A stretch of 64,000 bases of DNA from JANXQG01 sp963780045 (GTDB lineage: Bacteria; Planctomycetota; Planctomycetia; Pirellulales; Thermoguttaceae), in contig CAVZZZ010000005.1 in the NCBI GenBank assembly GCA_963780045.1, positions 620,001 to 684,000 of the forward strand, in the 5' to 3' direction. Of the stretch, positions 9,554 through 18,747 are shown piece by piece. Both the position numbers and the translations under genes were made by a program. The first letter of the stretch is position 1. Every line of letters starts with the position of its first letter. The notes beneath the pieces were generated by a model. It made no database searches and was not told the origin of the DNA. It saw only the letters and a list, made by a program, of their open reading frames with translations.

Positions 9554-9576
9554 TCAGGTCGAGGAGGACCATTCTC

Positions 9577-10173
9577 ATGAACGCGCTCATGCTGGATGTT
9601 CAGCCGGGCTTTCTGGAGCAGCGTCGGAGCTGGGGCGCCGACCGTTGGGACGAAATGTGGGACGGGGTGCTGCACATGCCACCAGCGCCGATCATTGAGC
9701 ATCAGGACTTCGAATACCAACTGGAAGACTGGTTGCGCACGCACTGGGCGCGCGTCGCCGCTCGCCGCGTATATCACGACGTCAACGTCGCGCCGCGCGG
9801 CGGTTGGCCCAAGAACTATCGCATTCCCGACATCGTTCTTTTGGACGCCGCCTGTCCGGCAAAAAATCGCCGCAAATACCTCGAAGGCCCGCCGACGGTT
9901 GTGATCGAAATCCACAGCCCAGGCGACGAGGCGTACGAGAAGTTGCCTTTCTACGCCAAGCTTCGCGTGCCCGAGGTCTGGGTCATCCATCGCGACAGCC
10001 GGGCTATCGAGGTATATGCCCTTCGCACCGGCGAAGAGGTCCGTATCGAGCCGGCTGGCGACGGCTGGCTGCATAGCGCCATCGGAATCCGACTGCGAAC
10101 CAAGCGCGGGCGGAAGCTGGCCATCCAGATTGAGGGCGAGCCGGAGACCTTGGGGCTGCTGCCGGACGACTAA
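9577..10173 (+). CDS. Uma2-family nuclease-like protein
   Basis: This is a 198-residue intact Uma2 protein with a PD-(D/E)XK-like fold. Candidate catalytic residues lie in IPDIVLLD and VVIEIHSPGDE, followed by EKLPFYAKL and VWVIHRD. The family is often called a putative restriction endonuclease, but its biology is unproven. It has its own compact promoter and a GAGGAGG ribosome site, and stands alone between two terminator or gene boundaries. It differs strongly from the frameshifted copy at 5103-5788, so it is not a recent duplicate. Confidence 0.85.
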   Translation: MNALMLDVQPGFLEQRRSWGADRWDEMWDGVLHMPPAPIIEHQDFEYQLEDWLRTHWARVAARRVYHDVNVAPRGGWPKNYRIPDIVLLDAACPAKNRRKYLEGPPTVVIEIHSPGDEAYEKLPFYAKLRVPEVWVIHRDSRAIEVYALRTGEEVRIEPAGDGWLHSAIGIRLRTKRGRKLAIQIEGEPETLGLLPDD

Positions 10174-10245
10174 CAACTTGATCTCCGGATAGCCGGGCCC
10201 TTCGCTCGGTAAACGGGTGAGCGTTCGGCCCGATCAACCGAAACC

Positions 10246-11355
10246 ATGGCTTCCCTCGAGTCGCAACCTCCCGCGCCGCCCCCACGCCGTCCGTTCCAAT
10301 TCACCCTGCGGACGCTCTTGCTGTTGTTCGTGGTGCTGGGTTCGTCGTTGGCGGTCTTCGGCGCGTGGGGAATCTTGGTTTTTGTGCTCGCCGTGGGACT
10401 GGCGATCTACATTCGTGAAGCCAAAACGCCGTGGTCACTGCCGCATGTAGTTTTGCTCGCGCTTTGCCTGATGTGTGTCCTCGGGTGGCTGCTGCTGCCC
10501 TTCGTCAGTGTTGAGCGTGATGCAAATCGCCGCGCATCGTGCTGCAACAAGCTGCATCAGATCGCCTTGGCGTTGCAAGGCTATCACGAAGCGAACGGTC
10601 GTTTCCCACCCGCGTACATCGCCGATAACAACGGCAAACCGATTCTCAGTTGGCGAGTCCTGATGTTGCCGTTTATGGAATACGATCATCTTTACCGGGG
10701 TCTTGATTTTGCGCAGCCTTGGGACGGGCCGAAAAACAAGACTCTATTGGCGACTCAACTTAAGGAATGTCAATGTCCGAGCGACGCCAATGTTTACGCG
10801 CCCGGCGTCGCTCAGACAAACTACGTTGCCGTAGTGGGACCGAATGCCGCTTGGGCGGGCGAGAAGCCGAGAAAGCACGCGGATTTCGGCAACGATGCCT
10901 CCCACACGATCATGCTCGTGGAAGTGGCCAAAGGCATCCCCTGGATGGAACCTCGCGACCTATCATTGGAATCGTTCGGCCCGGACTATGGCAAATCGCC
11001 CGTGATCGTCCCCGTTCATCGTTATGGCTATTCGGACAACTTCTTTTTCAAGTACGATCATGGCGCCGGCATGCACGTGGCGACGGTCGATGGCAGCGTC
11101 AGGTTTCTTCGCACGGACAATCTCTCGCCCGACGACCTTCGGGAATCGCTTCAAATCGGCGGCTGCAAACCGGGTACGATTGGCGCCCGCGCGCTGATGA
11201 CGGATGAAACGGGCCGTCGGCCGAACTGGCCCAACATCGCCGCCTTGGCCGTGTGGCTCCTTTCCGTCGGCACGCTGCTGACCCGGCCGCGCGAAGCCGC
11301 AACGCGCGGTTCCCTCCGCCGTCCGCGTGATTCGCGAATCTGGCTCGTAGTGTGA
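10246..11355 (+). CDS. DUF1559 protein with multi-helix membrane N-terminus
   Basis: The C-terminal half is a DUF1559 domain (RASCCNKLHQIALALQGYHE, then FPPAYIADNNGKPILSWRVL). It ends in the H-X9-DG signature, with the His followed nine residues later by DG in YDHGAGMHVATVDGSVRF. Unlike the usual planctomycete prepilin-like members, it has no MKR...GFTLVELLV methylation site. The N-terminus has a Pro-rich cytoplasmic lead and three hydrophobic helices (about residues 24-90), and another helix lies near residue 330. It is therefore a membrane-anchored variant. No cognate gene lies beside it and its role is unknown. Confidence 0.83.
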   Translation: MASLESQPPAPPPRRPFQFTLRTLLLLFVVLGSSLAVFGAWGILVFVLAVGLAIYIREAKTPWSLPHVVLLALCLMCVLGWLLLPFVSVERDANRRASCCNKLHQIALALQGYHEANGRFPPAYIADNNGKPILSWRVLMLPFMEYDHLYRGLDFAQPWDGPKNKTLLATQLKECQCPSDANVYAPGVAQTNYVAVVGPNAAWAGEKPRKHADFGNDASHTIMLVEVAKGIPWMEPRDLSLESFGPDYGKSPVIVPVHRYGYSDNFFFKYDHGAGMHVATVDGSVRFLRTDNLSPDDLRESLQIGGCKPGTIGARALMTDETGRRPNWPNIAALAVWLLSVGTLLTRPREAATRGSLRRPRDSRIWLVV

Positions 11356-11376
11356 ATGGTGCGAGAGACCACAGAG

Positions 11377-11385
11377 TGCTAGAAT
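11377..11385 (+). promoter_or_regulatory. Extended -10 promoter of the DUF4058 gene
   Basis: TGCTAGAAT, then GGAGGACC and the ATG at 11404. It is the same compact leader as at 5807-5815 and 9546-9553. Confidence 0.5.
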
Positions 11386-11403
11386 AAGCCGGAGGACCAA
11401 CCC

Positions 11404-12138
11404 ATGCCCGTTCACGACTGGAGCCAGATCGACCACGGCGTTTTCCACGACTTTCATCAGGCTTGGACGATTGAGCTGCGCAACGCCTTAAACGGCGGCG
11501 TGCTGCCGTCAGGCTTCTTTGCAATGGCCGAGCAAGTCGCCGGCGGCCCGGTCCCGGACGTCGTCACGCTCCAGCGGCGGCCGCGCCAAGGCGAAAACGC
11601 GGAGCAAGGCGGACTGGCTGTCGCGGAAGTCTCGCCGCATGCCGCCTATGTAACCTCCGCCGAACTCGACCCATACGCCGCTCGCGCAAACCGCATCGTC
11701 GTCAAACACCGCCTCGGACAGGTAGTCGCCGTGATCGAGATCGTTTCGCCGGGCAACAAGTCCAACCAACACAGCATCGTCGCGTTCGTGGAAAAAGCAT
11801 ACGAGTTGCTTCAGGCAGGCATTCATTTACTCATCGTCGATCTCTTTCCCCCATCGCGCCGCGATCCGCAGGGCATTCACAAGGCAATCTGGGACATGGT
11901 TTGCGACGAGCCATTCGAGCTGCCGCCCGGCAAGCCGCTGACGGCGGCCGGCTACGATGCCGCTCTGGTCAAGACGGCCTACGTCAATCCGTTCGCCGTG
12001 GGCGACCCGCTGCCAAGCAGCCCTCTCTTTCTCGACGATGGTATTTACGTGCCGGCGCCGCTGGAAGCAAGCTATCAGACGACTTGGCAAAAGTGTCCGG
12101 AGCCTGTGCGCGAACTCGTAGAAGGGCGGACGCAGTGA
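11404..12138 (+). CDS. DUF4058 family protein
   Basis: This 244-residue protein opens with the family signature MPVHDWSQIDHGVFHDFHQAW. The central VVAVIEIVSPGNKSN followed by AYELLQAGIHLLIVDLFPP resembles the E-x-x-S core of PD-(D/E)XK nucleases such as Uma2; this relation is my inference. A GGAGG ribosome site sits 9 nt before the ATG. Its stop overlaps the GTG of the next gene (GTGA), so the two are probably translationally coupled. The function of DUF4058 is unknown. Its promoter resembles those of the nearby Uma2 genes. Confidence 0.82.
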   Translation: MPVHDWSQIDHGVFHDFHQAWTIELRNALNGGVLPSGFFAMAEQVAGGPVPDVVTLQRRPRQGENAEQGGLAVAEVSPHAAYVTSAELDPYAARANRIVVKHRLGQVVAVIEIVSPGNKSNQHSIVAFVEKAYELLQAGIHLLIVDLFPPSRRDPQGIHKAIWDMVCDEPFELPPGKPLTAAGYDAALVKTAYVNPFAVGDPLPSSPLFLDDGIYVPAPLEASYQTTWQKCPEPVRELVEGRTQ

Positions 12139-12805
12139 ACACTGACAGCCTTCAATCAATGCTCAAGCGGATCAAGTTCACGTTCAGCAAGACTAAAGCA
12201 GGTCGCATCCACTACCTCACCGCCGATGATGTTCTCGTCCTCTTGAGTCGCTTACCGGAGGAGATTTGGCAACGGCTGAGGGCAGTACATTTCAACGATC
12301 GTGGCCGACGCCTCGGCCGTTGCTACGCTGGATACGTTAATCAGGCGCGGCGGGAGATCACGATTTGCGCGTTCCCAACGTCGACGAGCTTTGCTCCTTT
12401 TACAATGCGGAAGAAGTAGAAAGGCTGTTCACCGAGCACGTTTGCGCAGTGCGCGGCAAGCAATGGAGCCGAGTCGCGGTACGGCGGTACTTGCTCTACA
12501 ACGTTTTTCTCCATGAATTGGGCCATCTGCAGATCGTGAGAGCCAAGGCGAAGACGGACCGTCGGCGTTTTGCTTCAGAGACACTCGCACAGCGATTTGC
12601 CAATCGCTGGAGACGGATTCTCTGGTCGCAACACTTCGACCACTTCGACCCGGTTCACAATGCGCCGCAACCGGACGAAGGGTGCGGAGCTGACTATTCG
12701 GAATCGGAGTGCGGCGAGCTGAATCCGCGGAGGCTTTATCCGCTTATTGACAAGGTCGAGGCAGACGACGACGCATTGGACCCGCTCCTGGAAAGCTACC
12801 AATAA
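12135..12805 (+). CDS. HELGH-motif protein coupled to DUF4058 (one frameshift)
   Basis: This gene starts at a GTG that overlaps the DUF4058 stop. The first frame (to about 12374) encodes MLKRIKFTF...LSRLPEEIWQRLRAVHFNDRGR. The continuation VPNVDELCSFYN...VAVRRYLLYNVFLHELGHLQ is one base out of frame. One added base near 12371-12376 restores about 223 residues. HELGH is an HExxH zinc-binding motif, suggesting a small metallopeptidase-like fold, but the third ligand is not obvious. There is no signal peptide. The function is not recognised; the coupling suggests it works with DUF4058. Confidence 0.6.
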
Positions 12806-12834
12806 AGGCCAGCTAGGCGGTAAAAGGCGCTCGC

Positions 12835-12885
12835 AGTACCGGCTTTAGCCGGAATGTCGTTGCGATTCCGGCTAAAGCCGGTACT
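12835..12885. repeat. Perfect 21-bp inverted repeat
   Basis: The arms at 12835-12855 and 12865-12885 are exact reverse complements around a 9-nt loop, with cores CCGGCTTTAGCCGG and CCGGCTAAAGCCGG. Each core is itself nearly palindromic. It lies 30 bp after the HELGH gene and between convergent genes. It may act as a bidirectional terminator or be a REP-type repeat. Confidence 0.85.
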
Positions 12886-12946
12886 ACGAGCTCGCTGGAA
12901 GCAACCAGAATCGTTTGGAACCTTCGACCCTCAGACTTGGTATTTG

Positions 12947-12981
12947 CTTCGGATTTCGAGTTTCGTATTTCGGATTTTCCC
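12947..12981. repeat. Heptamer tandem repeat TTTCGNN
   Basis: Five 7-bp units in register read CTTCGGA, TTTCGAG, TTTCGTA, TTTCGGA, TTTTCCC. It ends three bases before the aldehyde dehydrogenase stop codon (minus strand). The period matches the other heptamer blocks although the sequence differs. Confidence 0.7.
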
Positions 12982-12983
12982 CG

Positions 12984-14486
12984 TTACGCCAGCCTCGCCG
13001 TCACGGCCTTGACCTCGGTGTAAAGCTCGACGGCCGCGCGGCCCATTTCGCGGCCCCAGCCGGATTCCTTGTAGCCGCCAAAGGGCAACGCCGCGTCGAA
13101 CACGTTGTAGCAGTTGATCCACACCGTGCCCGCCTTGATCCGCCGCGCGATGCGGTGGGCCTTGCTGATGTCGCGCGTCCAGACGGCTGCGGCCAGCCCG
13201 TAGGTCGTGGCGTTGGCCTGCGCGACAATCTCGTCAACGTCGTCAAAGGGCATTGCCGACACGACGGGTCCGAAAATCTCCTCTTCGACGATCTTCATCG
13301 AGGGCTTGGTGTTGGCGAAGACGGTCGGCTCGACGAAGTAGCCCTGGTCGCCGTGCCGCTTGCCGCCGGTCACGGCTTTCGCGCCTTCGCGGACGCCGGA
13401 CTCCATGTATCCGCAGACACGGTCCAACTGTTCCTGCGAGACCAGCGGACCCATCTGCGTGGCGGGGTCAAAGCCGCTGCCGACGCGGATTTGCTTGGCC
13501 TCGTTGGCGACGCCGTCCACGACCTTGTCGTAGATCGACTTGTGGACGAACAGCCGCGAGCCGGCGCAGCAGCACTGGCCGTGATTGAAGAAGACCGCAC
13601 TGGCCGCGCCGGGAATGGCGGCGCTCAAGTCGGCGTCGGCGAAGATAATGTTCGGCGACTTGCCGCCCAGCTCCAGCGTGACTTTCTTGAGGTTGCTCTT
13701 GCCGGCGGCGGCGACGATCAGCCGGCCGACTTCCGTCGAGCCGGTGAAAGCCACCTTGTCGACGTCCTTGTGGGCGGCCAGCGAGGCCCCGGCCGTTTCG
13801 CCCAGGCCCGTGACGATGTTCACCACGCCTTGCGGGAAGCCCGCTTCCTCGATCAACTCGCCCAGCCGCAGCGCGCTTAAGGGCGTTTGCTCGGCCGGCT
13901 TGAGCACGACCGTGCAGCCGGCGGTCAGCGCCGGGCCGAGCTTCCAGGCGGCCATCAACAGTGGAAAATTCCACGGGATGATCTGGCCCACCACGCCGAT
14001 CGGCTCGCGCACGGTAAAGCTGAAATACTCGCCGCCGCCCGCGGAAATGGGGAACGTCTCGCCGGTGATCTTGGTCGCCCAGCCGGCCATGTAGCGGAGC
14101 AAATCGACGGCCAGCGGCACGTCGGCGGCGCGGGCGACGGCCATCGGTTTGCCGTTGTCCAACGTCTCGATCTCGGCAAACTCGTCAGTGTGCTGTTCGA
14201 GCAGGTCGGCCAGCTTCCAGAGCAGCCGGCCGCGCTCGGAGGGCGTCGTTTTCGGCCACGGGCCTGTCTCGAAAGCCTTGCGAGCGGCATGGACTGCCGC
14301 GTCGATATCGGCCTTGTCGCCCGCCGCGCACCGGGCGATCACTTCGCCGTTGGCCGGGTTATAGACCTCGAACGTCTCGCCGGACTTGGCCGACTTCCAT
14401 TGACCGTTAATCCACAGACTGCCCACGCGGTCGAGAAACTGTTGCGTCGGCTTGCTGACGGTATATTCGGAAACTACGGTGGACAT
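12984..14486 (-). CDS. Aldehyde dehydrogenase (NAD(P)+-dependent)
   Basis: This is a 500-residue cytosolic ALDH-superfamily enzyme that oxidises aldehydes to acids. The start at 14486 (MSTVVSEYTV) is set by GGAGG seven nt upstream. Family motifs are complete: PWNFPLLMAAWKL and VVLKPAEQTP for cofactor binding, FTGSTEVG, the general base Glu in LELGGKSP, the catalytic Cys in NHGQCCCAGSR, EEIFGPVV and LPFGGYKESGWG. The sequence resembles class 1/2 ALDHs and betaine or phenylacetaldehyde dehydrogenases. The substrate cannot be told. It follows the hisS operon after a 160-bp gap on the same strand. Confidence 0.93.
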   Translation of the reverse strand: MSTVVSEYTVSKPTQQFLDRVGSLWINGQWKSAKSGETFEVYNPANGEVIARCAAGDKADIDAAVHAARKAFETGPWPKTTPSERGRLLWKLADLLEQHTDEFAEIETLDNGKPMAVARAADVPLAVDLLRYMAGWATKITGETFPISAGGGEYFSFTVREPIGVVGQIIPWNFPLLMAAWKLGPALTAGCTVVLKPAEQTPLSALRLGELIEEAGFPQGVVNIVTGLGETAGASLAAHKDVDKVAFTGSTEVGRLIVAAAGKSNLKKVTLELGGKSPNIIFADADLSAAIPGAASAVFFNHGQCCCAGSRLFVHKSIYDKVVDGVANEAKQIRVGSGFDPATQMGPLVSQEQLDRVCGYMESGVREGAKAVTGGKRHGDQGYFVEPTVFANTKPSMKIVEEEIFGPVVSAMPFDDVDEIVAQANATTYGLAAAVWTRDISKAHRIARRIKAGTVWINCYNVFDAALPFGGYKESGWGREMGRAAVELYTEVKAVTARLA

Positions 14487-14646
14487 GATTTCCTCCAAGG
14501 AATACGGGTGAGAAGTAATATACCCGGCGAGGGAGGGCGAATACGCGCTTCCGGCGCCAGACAGTTTCTTTTGCCAGGGTTGGTCTCGATATTATCTTAG
14601 ACTCGCTGGGCCGTTTGGTCCAGACGCCCTAATGTCTCTTCCACAA

Positions 14647-16294
14647 CTATTCCCCCGCACGGCCTTTGTATGTGCCGTTGACACCGTAGCGAGCGGAGTC
14701 GGCAACGGCCCTGCCGGAACTTCCGTTCATCGTCCAATAGCCTACCAGGCCCGCTTCGGCGCCGGTGAGCTCCGCGTTCATTCGGGCGTGGATTTGATCG
14801 CCCGTAAGGTCCGTATTCCACATCCGCACGTCGTCCAGCGCGCCGTGCAGCCAGAAGCTTTGTTCCGAATGGCCCATTAACAAAGCGTAATACACGGACG
14901 GGACCGGGGAGGTCGTAGAGTCCCTGCCGTCCGCCGCGCCGTCGCGGTAGAACGTGTAACGGTTCCCGCGCTTGACGACCGCCAAGTGGTACCAGCGGCC
15001 GATCGCGGGCGTCCACGGCTTGGATTGCAGCCAGATCGGACCGTTGCTCGGCGAGTTGATATGGAAAACAGTCGCGTTGGAGACGCCCGCGTAGCGGTAT
15101 GCGTAAGCGAACACCCACTTGTTCAGGTTGCCGGGACCGTCGTTTCTGCCGATGATCGTTGCCGGCGAGTCGACGGGCAAGGCATCGAATCGCACCCAGG
15201 CTTCGAATGTCGCTTTTTCGCCGATGCCAAGCTGCCTGTTCGAGGGATTGCCGAGGTCGATATAGTTACTGGTTCCATCGAAGGCCAGGGCATTGCCGAG
15301 CTTGCCCGGCACAAACGGATACTGGGCATAGTGGCCAGCCTGCAGGCGCTTTCAGGCCCAAGCGCCGCGGACGGGCGACGGGCTTGACAATGTTCTCAGC
15401 GGCGGCCCAGGCGCTCCATCGCGCGGCGGCAATTGGAATGTCGGGCAGCGGTTCGGTGTCGCCCGGAATGCCGGACACCTGCTGCAGCAGCCAGGCGGCC
15501 TGCTGGCAGACGCCCGGCTGTCGGGCGTCCAACAGCCCCAGCAGGGCCGCGATCGAAGGCCGCGGCCGACGGTCCAACAAGGCCCGCGCGGCGGCCAGGC
15601 GGGTTGCCTCGCTCTTGTCGCGCAGCAGCGGCTCCAAGTCGGGCACGGCGGCAGCGCCGGCTGCCCGTTCCAGCGCCGGAATCGCGGCGTTTCGGACCTC
15701 CGGCCGCGCATCGCCGATCGCCTCTCGCAGCCGCAGCACGTTCTCCGGCCCGGCACATTCCCAAAGCGCCTCGCGCGCCGCGGATTGAGAGGCATCGGGC
15801 AGAAGCGGCAACAGGTCCAGCAGCAACGGCGTCGCCTGTGGCGTGGGCGACTCGCGCAGCCACGCTAATGCCGCCCGCAACAATTCCTCCGCACGGTCTT
15901 GCCGACCTTTGGCCAGGAGCTTTCGCGCCCGCAGGACCACCTCGGCGTCGCGGCTTCCTTCCGCGGCATCGCGGAGCGCGGCCTCGGCCAGCGTCCCCAT
16001 GTTGGCCAAGTGACGCGAGGCGGCCTCCCGGACCGTCCAGTTGTCGTCTCCCAGCTCGCGCACCAGCCGCGCGATCTGCGCCTGGTTTTCGGCGCTGGGA
16101 CGCCACTGGCGGAGAACGCCCATCACGCCGTCAACGGTTGGCTCGACCTCGTACTGCCTGAGCGTCGCCGCGGCGGAGTACGAATCCGCCGCCGAGCCGC
16201 GGTCCGCCAGGGCGAACCAAATTGCCAGCGCGGACGCCGAGCAGACCCAGGCCGGCGCGATTGCCCTCAGAACGACAGCTACCGCCCGCTTCAT
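14647..16294 (-). CDS. Exported HEAT-repeat and LamG-domain protein (one frameshift)
   Basis: An exported protein of about 550 residues. From 16294, with AGGAG nine nt upstream, a signal-anchor is followed by HEAT-like helical repeats (VRELGDDNWTVREAASRHLANMG and about five more). After a frame break near 15345-15355 it continues as a concanavalin A-like LamG domain (KLGNALAFDGTSNYIDLGN, then YHLAVVKRGNRYTFYRDG, then ALDDVRMWN). One added base makes LKARLQAGHYAQYPF across the break. LamG domains bind glycans and HEAT repeats bind proteins. It begins 29 bp after hisS on the same strand. Specific function unknown. Confidence 0.8.
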
Positions 16295-16323
16295 TCAACT
16301 GCTCCTGGCGTGAATGGCAACGT

Positions 16324-17664
16324 CTACACAAGCACCTTCCTCACCGCTTCGATCAATTCCACGTAACCGTCCGTCATCGGTATATCCGTCTTCTCGCCGC
16401 TTTTCAAGTCCTTGACCTGGCAAACGCCCTTGTCAAATTCTTGCTGCCCTGCGATAAGCGCTACGCGGAAGCCGCGGCGGTCGGCGTACTTGAGTTGTTG
16501 TCCGAGTTTCTTCGCGTCGGGATAAACCTCCACGCCGATGCCGGCCGCGCACAGCGCCGCGGCCATCCGCAGATAGTCGTGCAGGCGGGTTTCGTCGAAA
16601 TAGGCGATCAAAACCGGCGCGGGCGTGGCCACCTTCTCCACCAGTCCGAGCTTCTCCAGCGCGGCCAGCAAACGATCCAGACCCAGCGATGCGCCGATGC
16701 CCGGTAGCTCCTGGTTCGTGTAAAGCTCGGCCAGATTGTCGTACCGCCCGCCGGAACAGATGCTGCCGATGGAAGGCAGCTCGTCCAGAAACGTCTCGAA
16801 GATCGTGCCGGTGTAGTAATCCAAGCCGCGGGCGATCGCCACGTCCAGCTTCACACGCGGTTCGCAGACGCCTACCGCAGCCAATGCACCGAGCGTCTCG
16901 CGGAGCTTGCCCAGTCCCGTTTCGCCCGTCGCGTTGCCGGCCACAAGCGGTTCGACCTGCCGCAAAACGTCGTCGTTCGTGCCGCTGATTTCGGCCAGTC
17001 GAAGGACTTCACGTGCCTGATCGGGCGTCGTGCCCGCCACGGCAACCATCTCTTCCGCCACTTTCTCCGGTCCGATCTTGCCGAGCTTGTCCAAGGCGCG
17101 GAGCACTGAAGCCGATCGCTCGACCAGGCCGAGCCGCTCCAAGAGGCCGGTGAGCAACATGCGGTTGTTCAGGCGGATGGTAAACTCGCCAACACCGATC
17201 GCGCGAAGCAAGTCGTGGATCACCAGGGCCGTCTCGATGTCGGAAGCCGTCGAGCGGGTGCCGATGGTATCGAAGTCGCACTGCATGAACTCGCGGAATC
17301 GGCCGGCTTGTGGTCGTTCGCCCCGCCAGACGGTGGCGATGTGGTAGCGTTTGAACGGCGTGCCCAGCTCATTGATGTGCTGCGCCGCAAAGCGGGCCAG
17401 TGGCACAGTAAGGTCGAACCGCAGCCCCACCCAGCGCTCGCCGTGGTCCTGGAACTTGTAGATTTGCTTGTCGGTCTCCTCACCGCCCTTGCCCGTGAGG
17501 ATTTCCAGATACTCCAGCGCCGGCGTGTCGATCGGGCTGAAGCCGTAGGAGCGATAGACCCGCCGCGCCGTTTCGATGAGCCGCTCGCGCGGAATCATCG
17601 CCTCCGGCAGGTAGTCGCGAAAGCCTTGGAGAGTGCGGGGGGGGATGAGGGTTTTTTCGGTCAT
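16324..17664 (-). CDS. hisS: Histidyl-tRNA synthetase
   Basis: This class II aminoacyl-tRNA synthetase charges tRNA-His and is essential. Class II motif 2 is clear in RPQAGRFREFMQCDFD. The histidine-specific motifs are RGLDYYTGTIFE and GGRYDNL, and motif 3 is GIGASLGLDRLL. The C-terminal anticodon-binding domain is complete. The ATG at 17664 was chosen over an upstream TTG because it overlaps the stop of the preceding toxin gene by ATGA, giving translational coupling. Length is 446 residues, normal. It is the only core housekeeping gene recognised in the window. Confidence 0.96.
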   Translation of the reverse strand: MTEKTLIPPRTLQGFRDYLPEAMIPRERLIETARRVYRSYGFSPIDTPALEYLEILTGKGGEETDKQIYKFQDHGERWVGLRFDLTVPLARFAAQHINELGTPFKRYHIATVWRGERPQAGRFREFMQCDFDTIGTRSTASDIETALVIHDLLRAIGVGEFTIRLNNRMLLTGLLERLGLVERSASVLRALDKLGKIGPEKVAEEMVAVAGTTPDQAREVLRLAEISGTNDDVLRQVEPLVAGNATGETGLGKLRETLGALAAVGVCEPRVKLDVAIARGLDYYTGTIFETFLDELPSIGSICSGGRYDNLAELYTNQELPGIGASLGLDRLLAALEKLGLVEKVATPAPVLIAYFDETRLHDYLRMAAALCAAGIGVEVYPDAKKLGQQLKYADRRGFRVALIAGQQEFDKGVCQVKDLKSGEKTDIPMTDGYVELIEAVRKVLV

Positions 17665-18062
17665 GGCGATAGCCAATCCTCAATGCGAAGACCGGGGATT
17701 CTCTGAAAGTCAGCAACATTGTGCGTGACCAGGGTAAAGTCGTAAATCAACGCCACGGAGCCGATCATCAAGTCTGGCGTCGGCACTTCAATGCCCTTCC
17801 GCCGCAAGTCAATTCGGACCCGACCAAACTCGTTGGCGCATTCCCGATCGAAATCCAAGAGTCTGACTTCGTCCTCGAGCAATTCATCAATTTGCTTGAG
17901 AAACTGCGCGGTGTCCGGCTTCTTGTACGCCCAGACGAACAACTCAGCCAAAGCGATGCTCGATGTGTACAGTCGGCCGGAATGCTGGATAAACCGGTGG
18001 ACCAAGCCGGACGGGCGGCGAAGATGTGCCGACAAGATGTTGGTGTCAAGCAGGAAGCTCAT
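17661..18062 (-). CDS. vapC: VapC-type PIN-domain toxin
   Basis: This 133-residue PIN ribonuclease toxin has the conserved acidic residues: FLLDTNILS at the N-terminus, an ALAELFVW helix with Glu, then PDLMIGSVAL and LVTHNVADFQRIPGLRIEDW. VapC toxins cleave tRNA or rRNA when free of antitoxin. Its start overlaps the antitoxin stop (ATGA), and its stop overlaps the hisS start (ATGA), so three genes appear to be read in one coupled transcript. Confidence 0.9.
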   Translation of the reverse strand: MSFLLDTNILSAHLRRPSGLVHRFIQHSGRLYTSSIALAELFVWAYKKPDTAQFLKQIDELLEDEVRLLDFDRECANEFGRVRIDLRRKGIEVPTPDLMIGSVALIYDFTLVTHNVADFQRIPGLRIEDWLSP

Positions 18063-18328
18063 TCCGCTGAATCCCGGCGATCAAGACGCTTGCGGTCTTG
18101 GTAGATCTCCTCCAAGATGCGGTCGTCCTCTTCGGTGCAAAGATGGGCCAGCGAGCCCGCCGTTCTGCTCGGCCTGCCGGGCTGCCAGCCCGGAGGTGGG
18201 CCGGGCGGCCGCTTCCTCGGTCTTTCCATCGTAACTTGGACTTCGACTTCCTGGCCGTCGACGACGCCCAGGTCTTCATCGAGTTCGATTGTCTTGCCGT
18301 GTACTCTTCCGCGAAGCGTTCTCGTCAT
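18059..18328 (-). CDS. Antitoxin partner of VapC
   Basis: This 89-residue protein starts MTRTLRGRVHGKTIELDEDLG, a short swapped-hairpin-like lead followed by VDGQEVEVQVTM. A basic, Pro-rich linker and an acidic C-terminus (EEDDRILEEIYQDRKRLD) follow, probably the toxin-binding part. GGAGG precedes the ATG by about 8 nt. Position and the 4-bp overlap with the PIN toxin identify it as the antitoxin; the N-terminal fold is inferred. Confidence 0.8.
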   Translation of the reverse strand: MTRTLRGRVHGKTIELDEDLGVVDGQEVEVQVTMERPRKRPPGPPPGWQPGRPSRTAGSLAHLCTEEDDRILEEIYQDRKRLDRRDSAE

Positions 18329-18747
18329 ACTCTGCCTCCTCCAACTCCTCCCAGTTATCTTGCATCTCCACTCGTCCAGACGGCGTTTGCAACTCCTGCC
18401 GCGGAGGTCTCGGCAGTATTATAGACACTTCGCACGGCGATCGGAATTCGACAGATTTCTACACTTTTCTACACTTTTCGCGCTTTTTACCCCCCTTCCG
18501 ACTGGGGAGCGAGTAGCGTCGAGCGGAAAGTCCAGCGCGCGGAGCTTTGGGCCGAGCGCCTGATTGGATCGCGGGAAACGCGGAACAACGCGGAATCGAT
18601 TCGAAACCGTTGTCGCCTTACAGGCCGCTGTTCTTTCGGCCGCCGGCACCCCCCGTGCGGCTATCCGAATGCAACGGATTGCCATACTTTGCAACACGTT
18701 TTACGGTTCTCCCGCCCCCTTCCAGCCGGAAGATTAACGATTAACCG

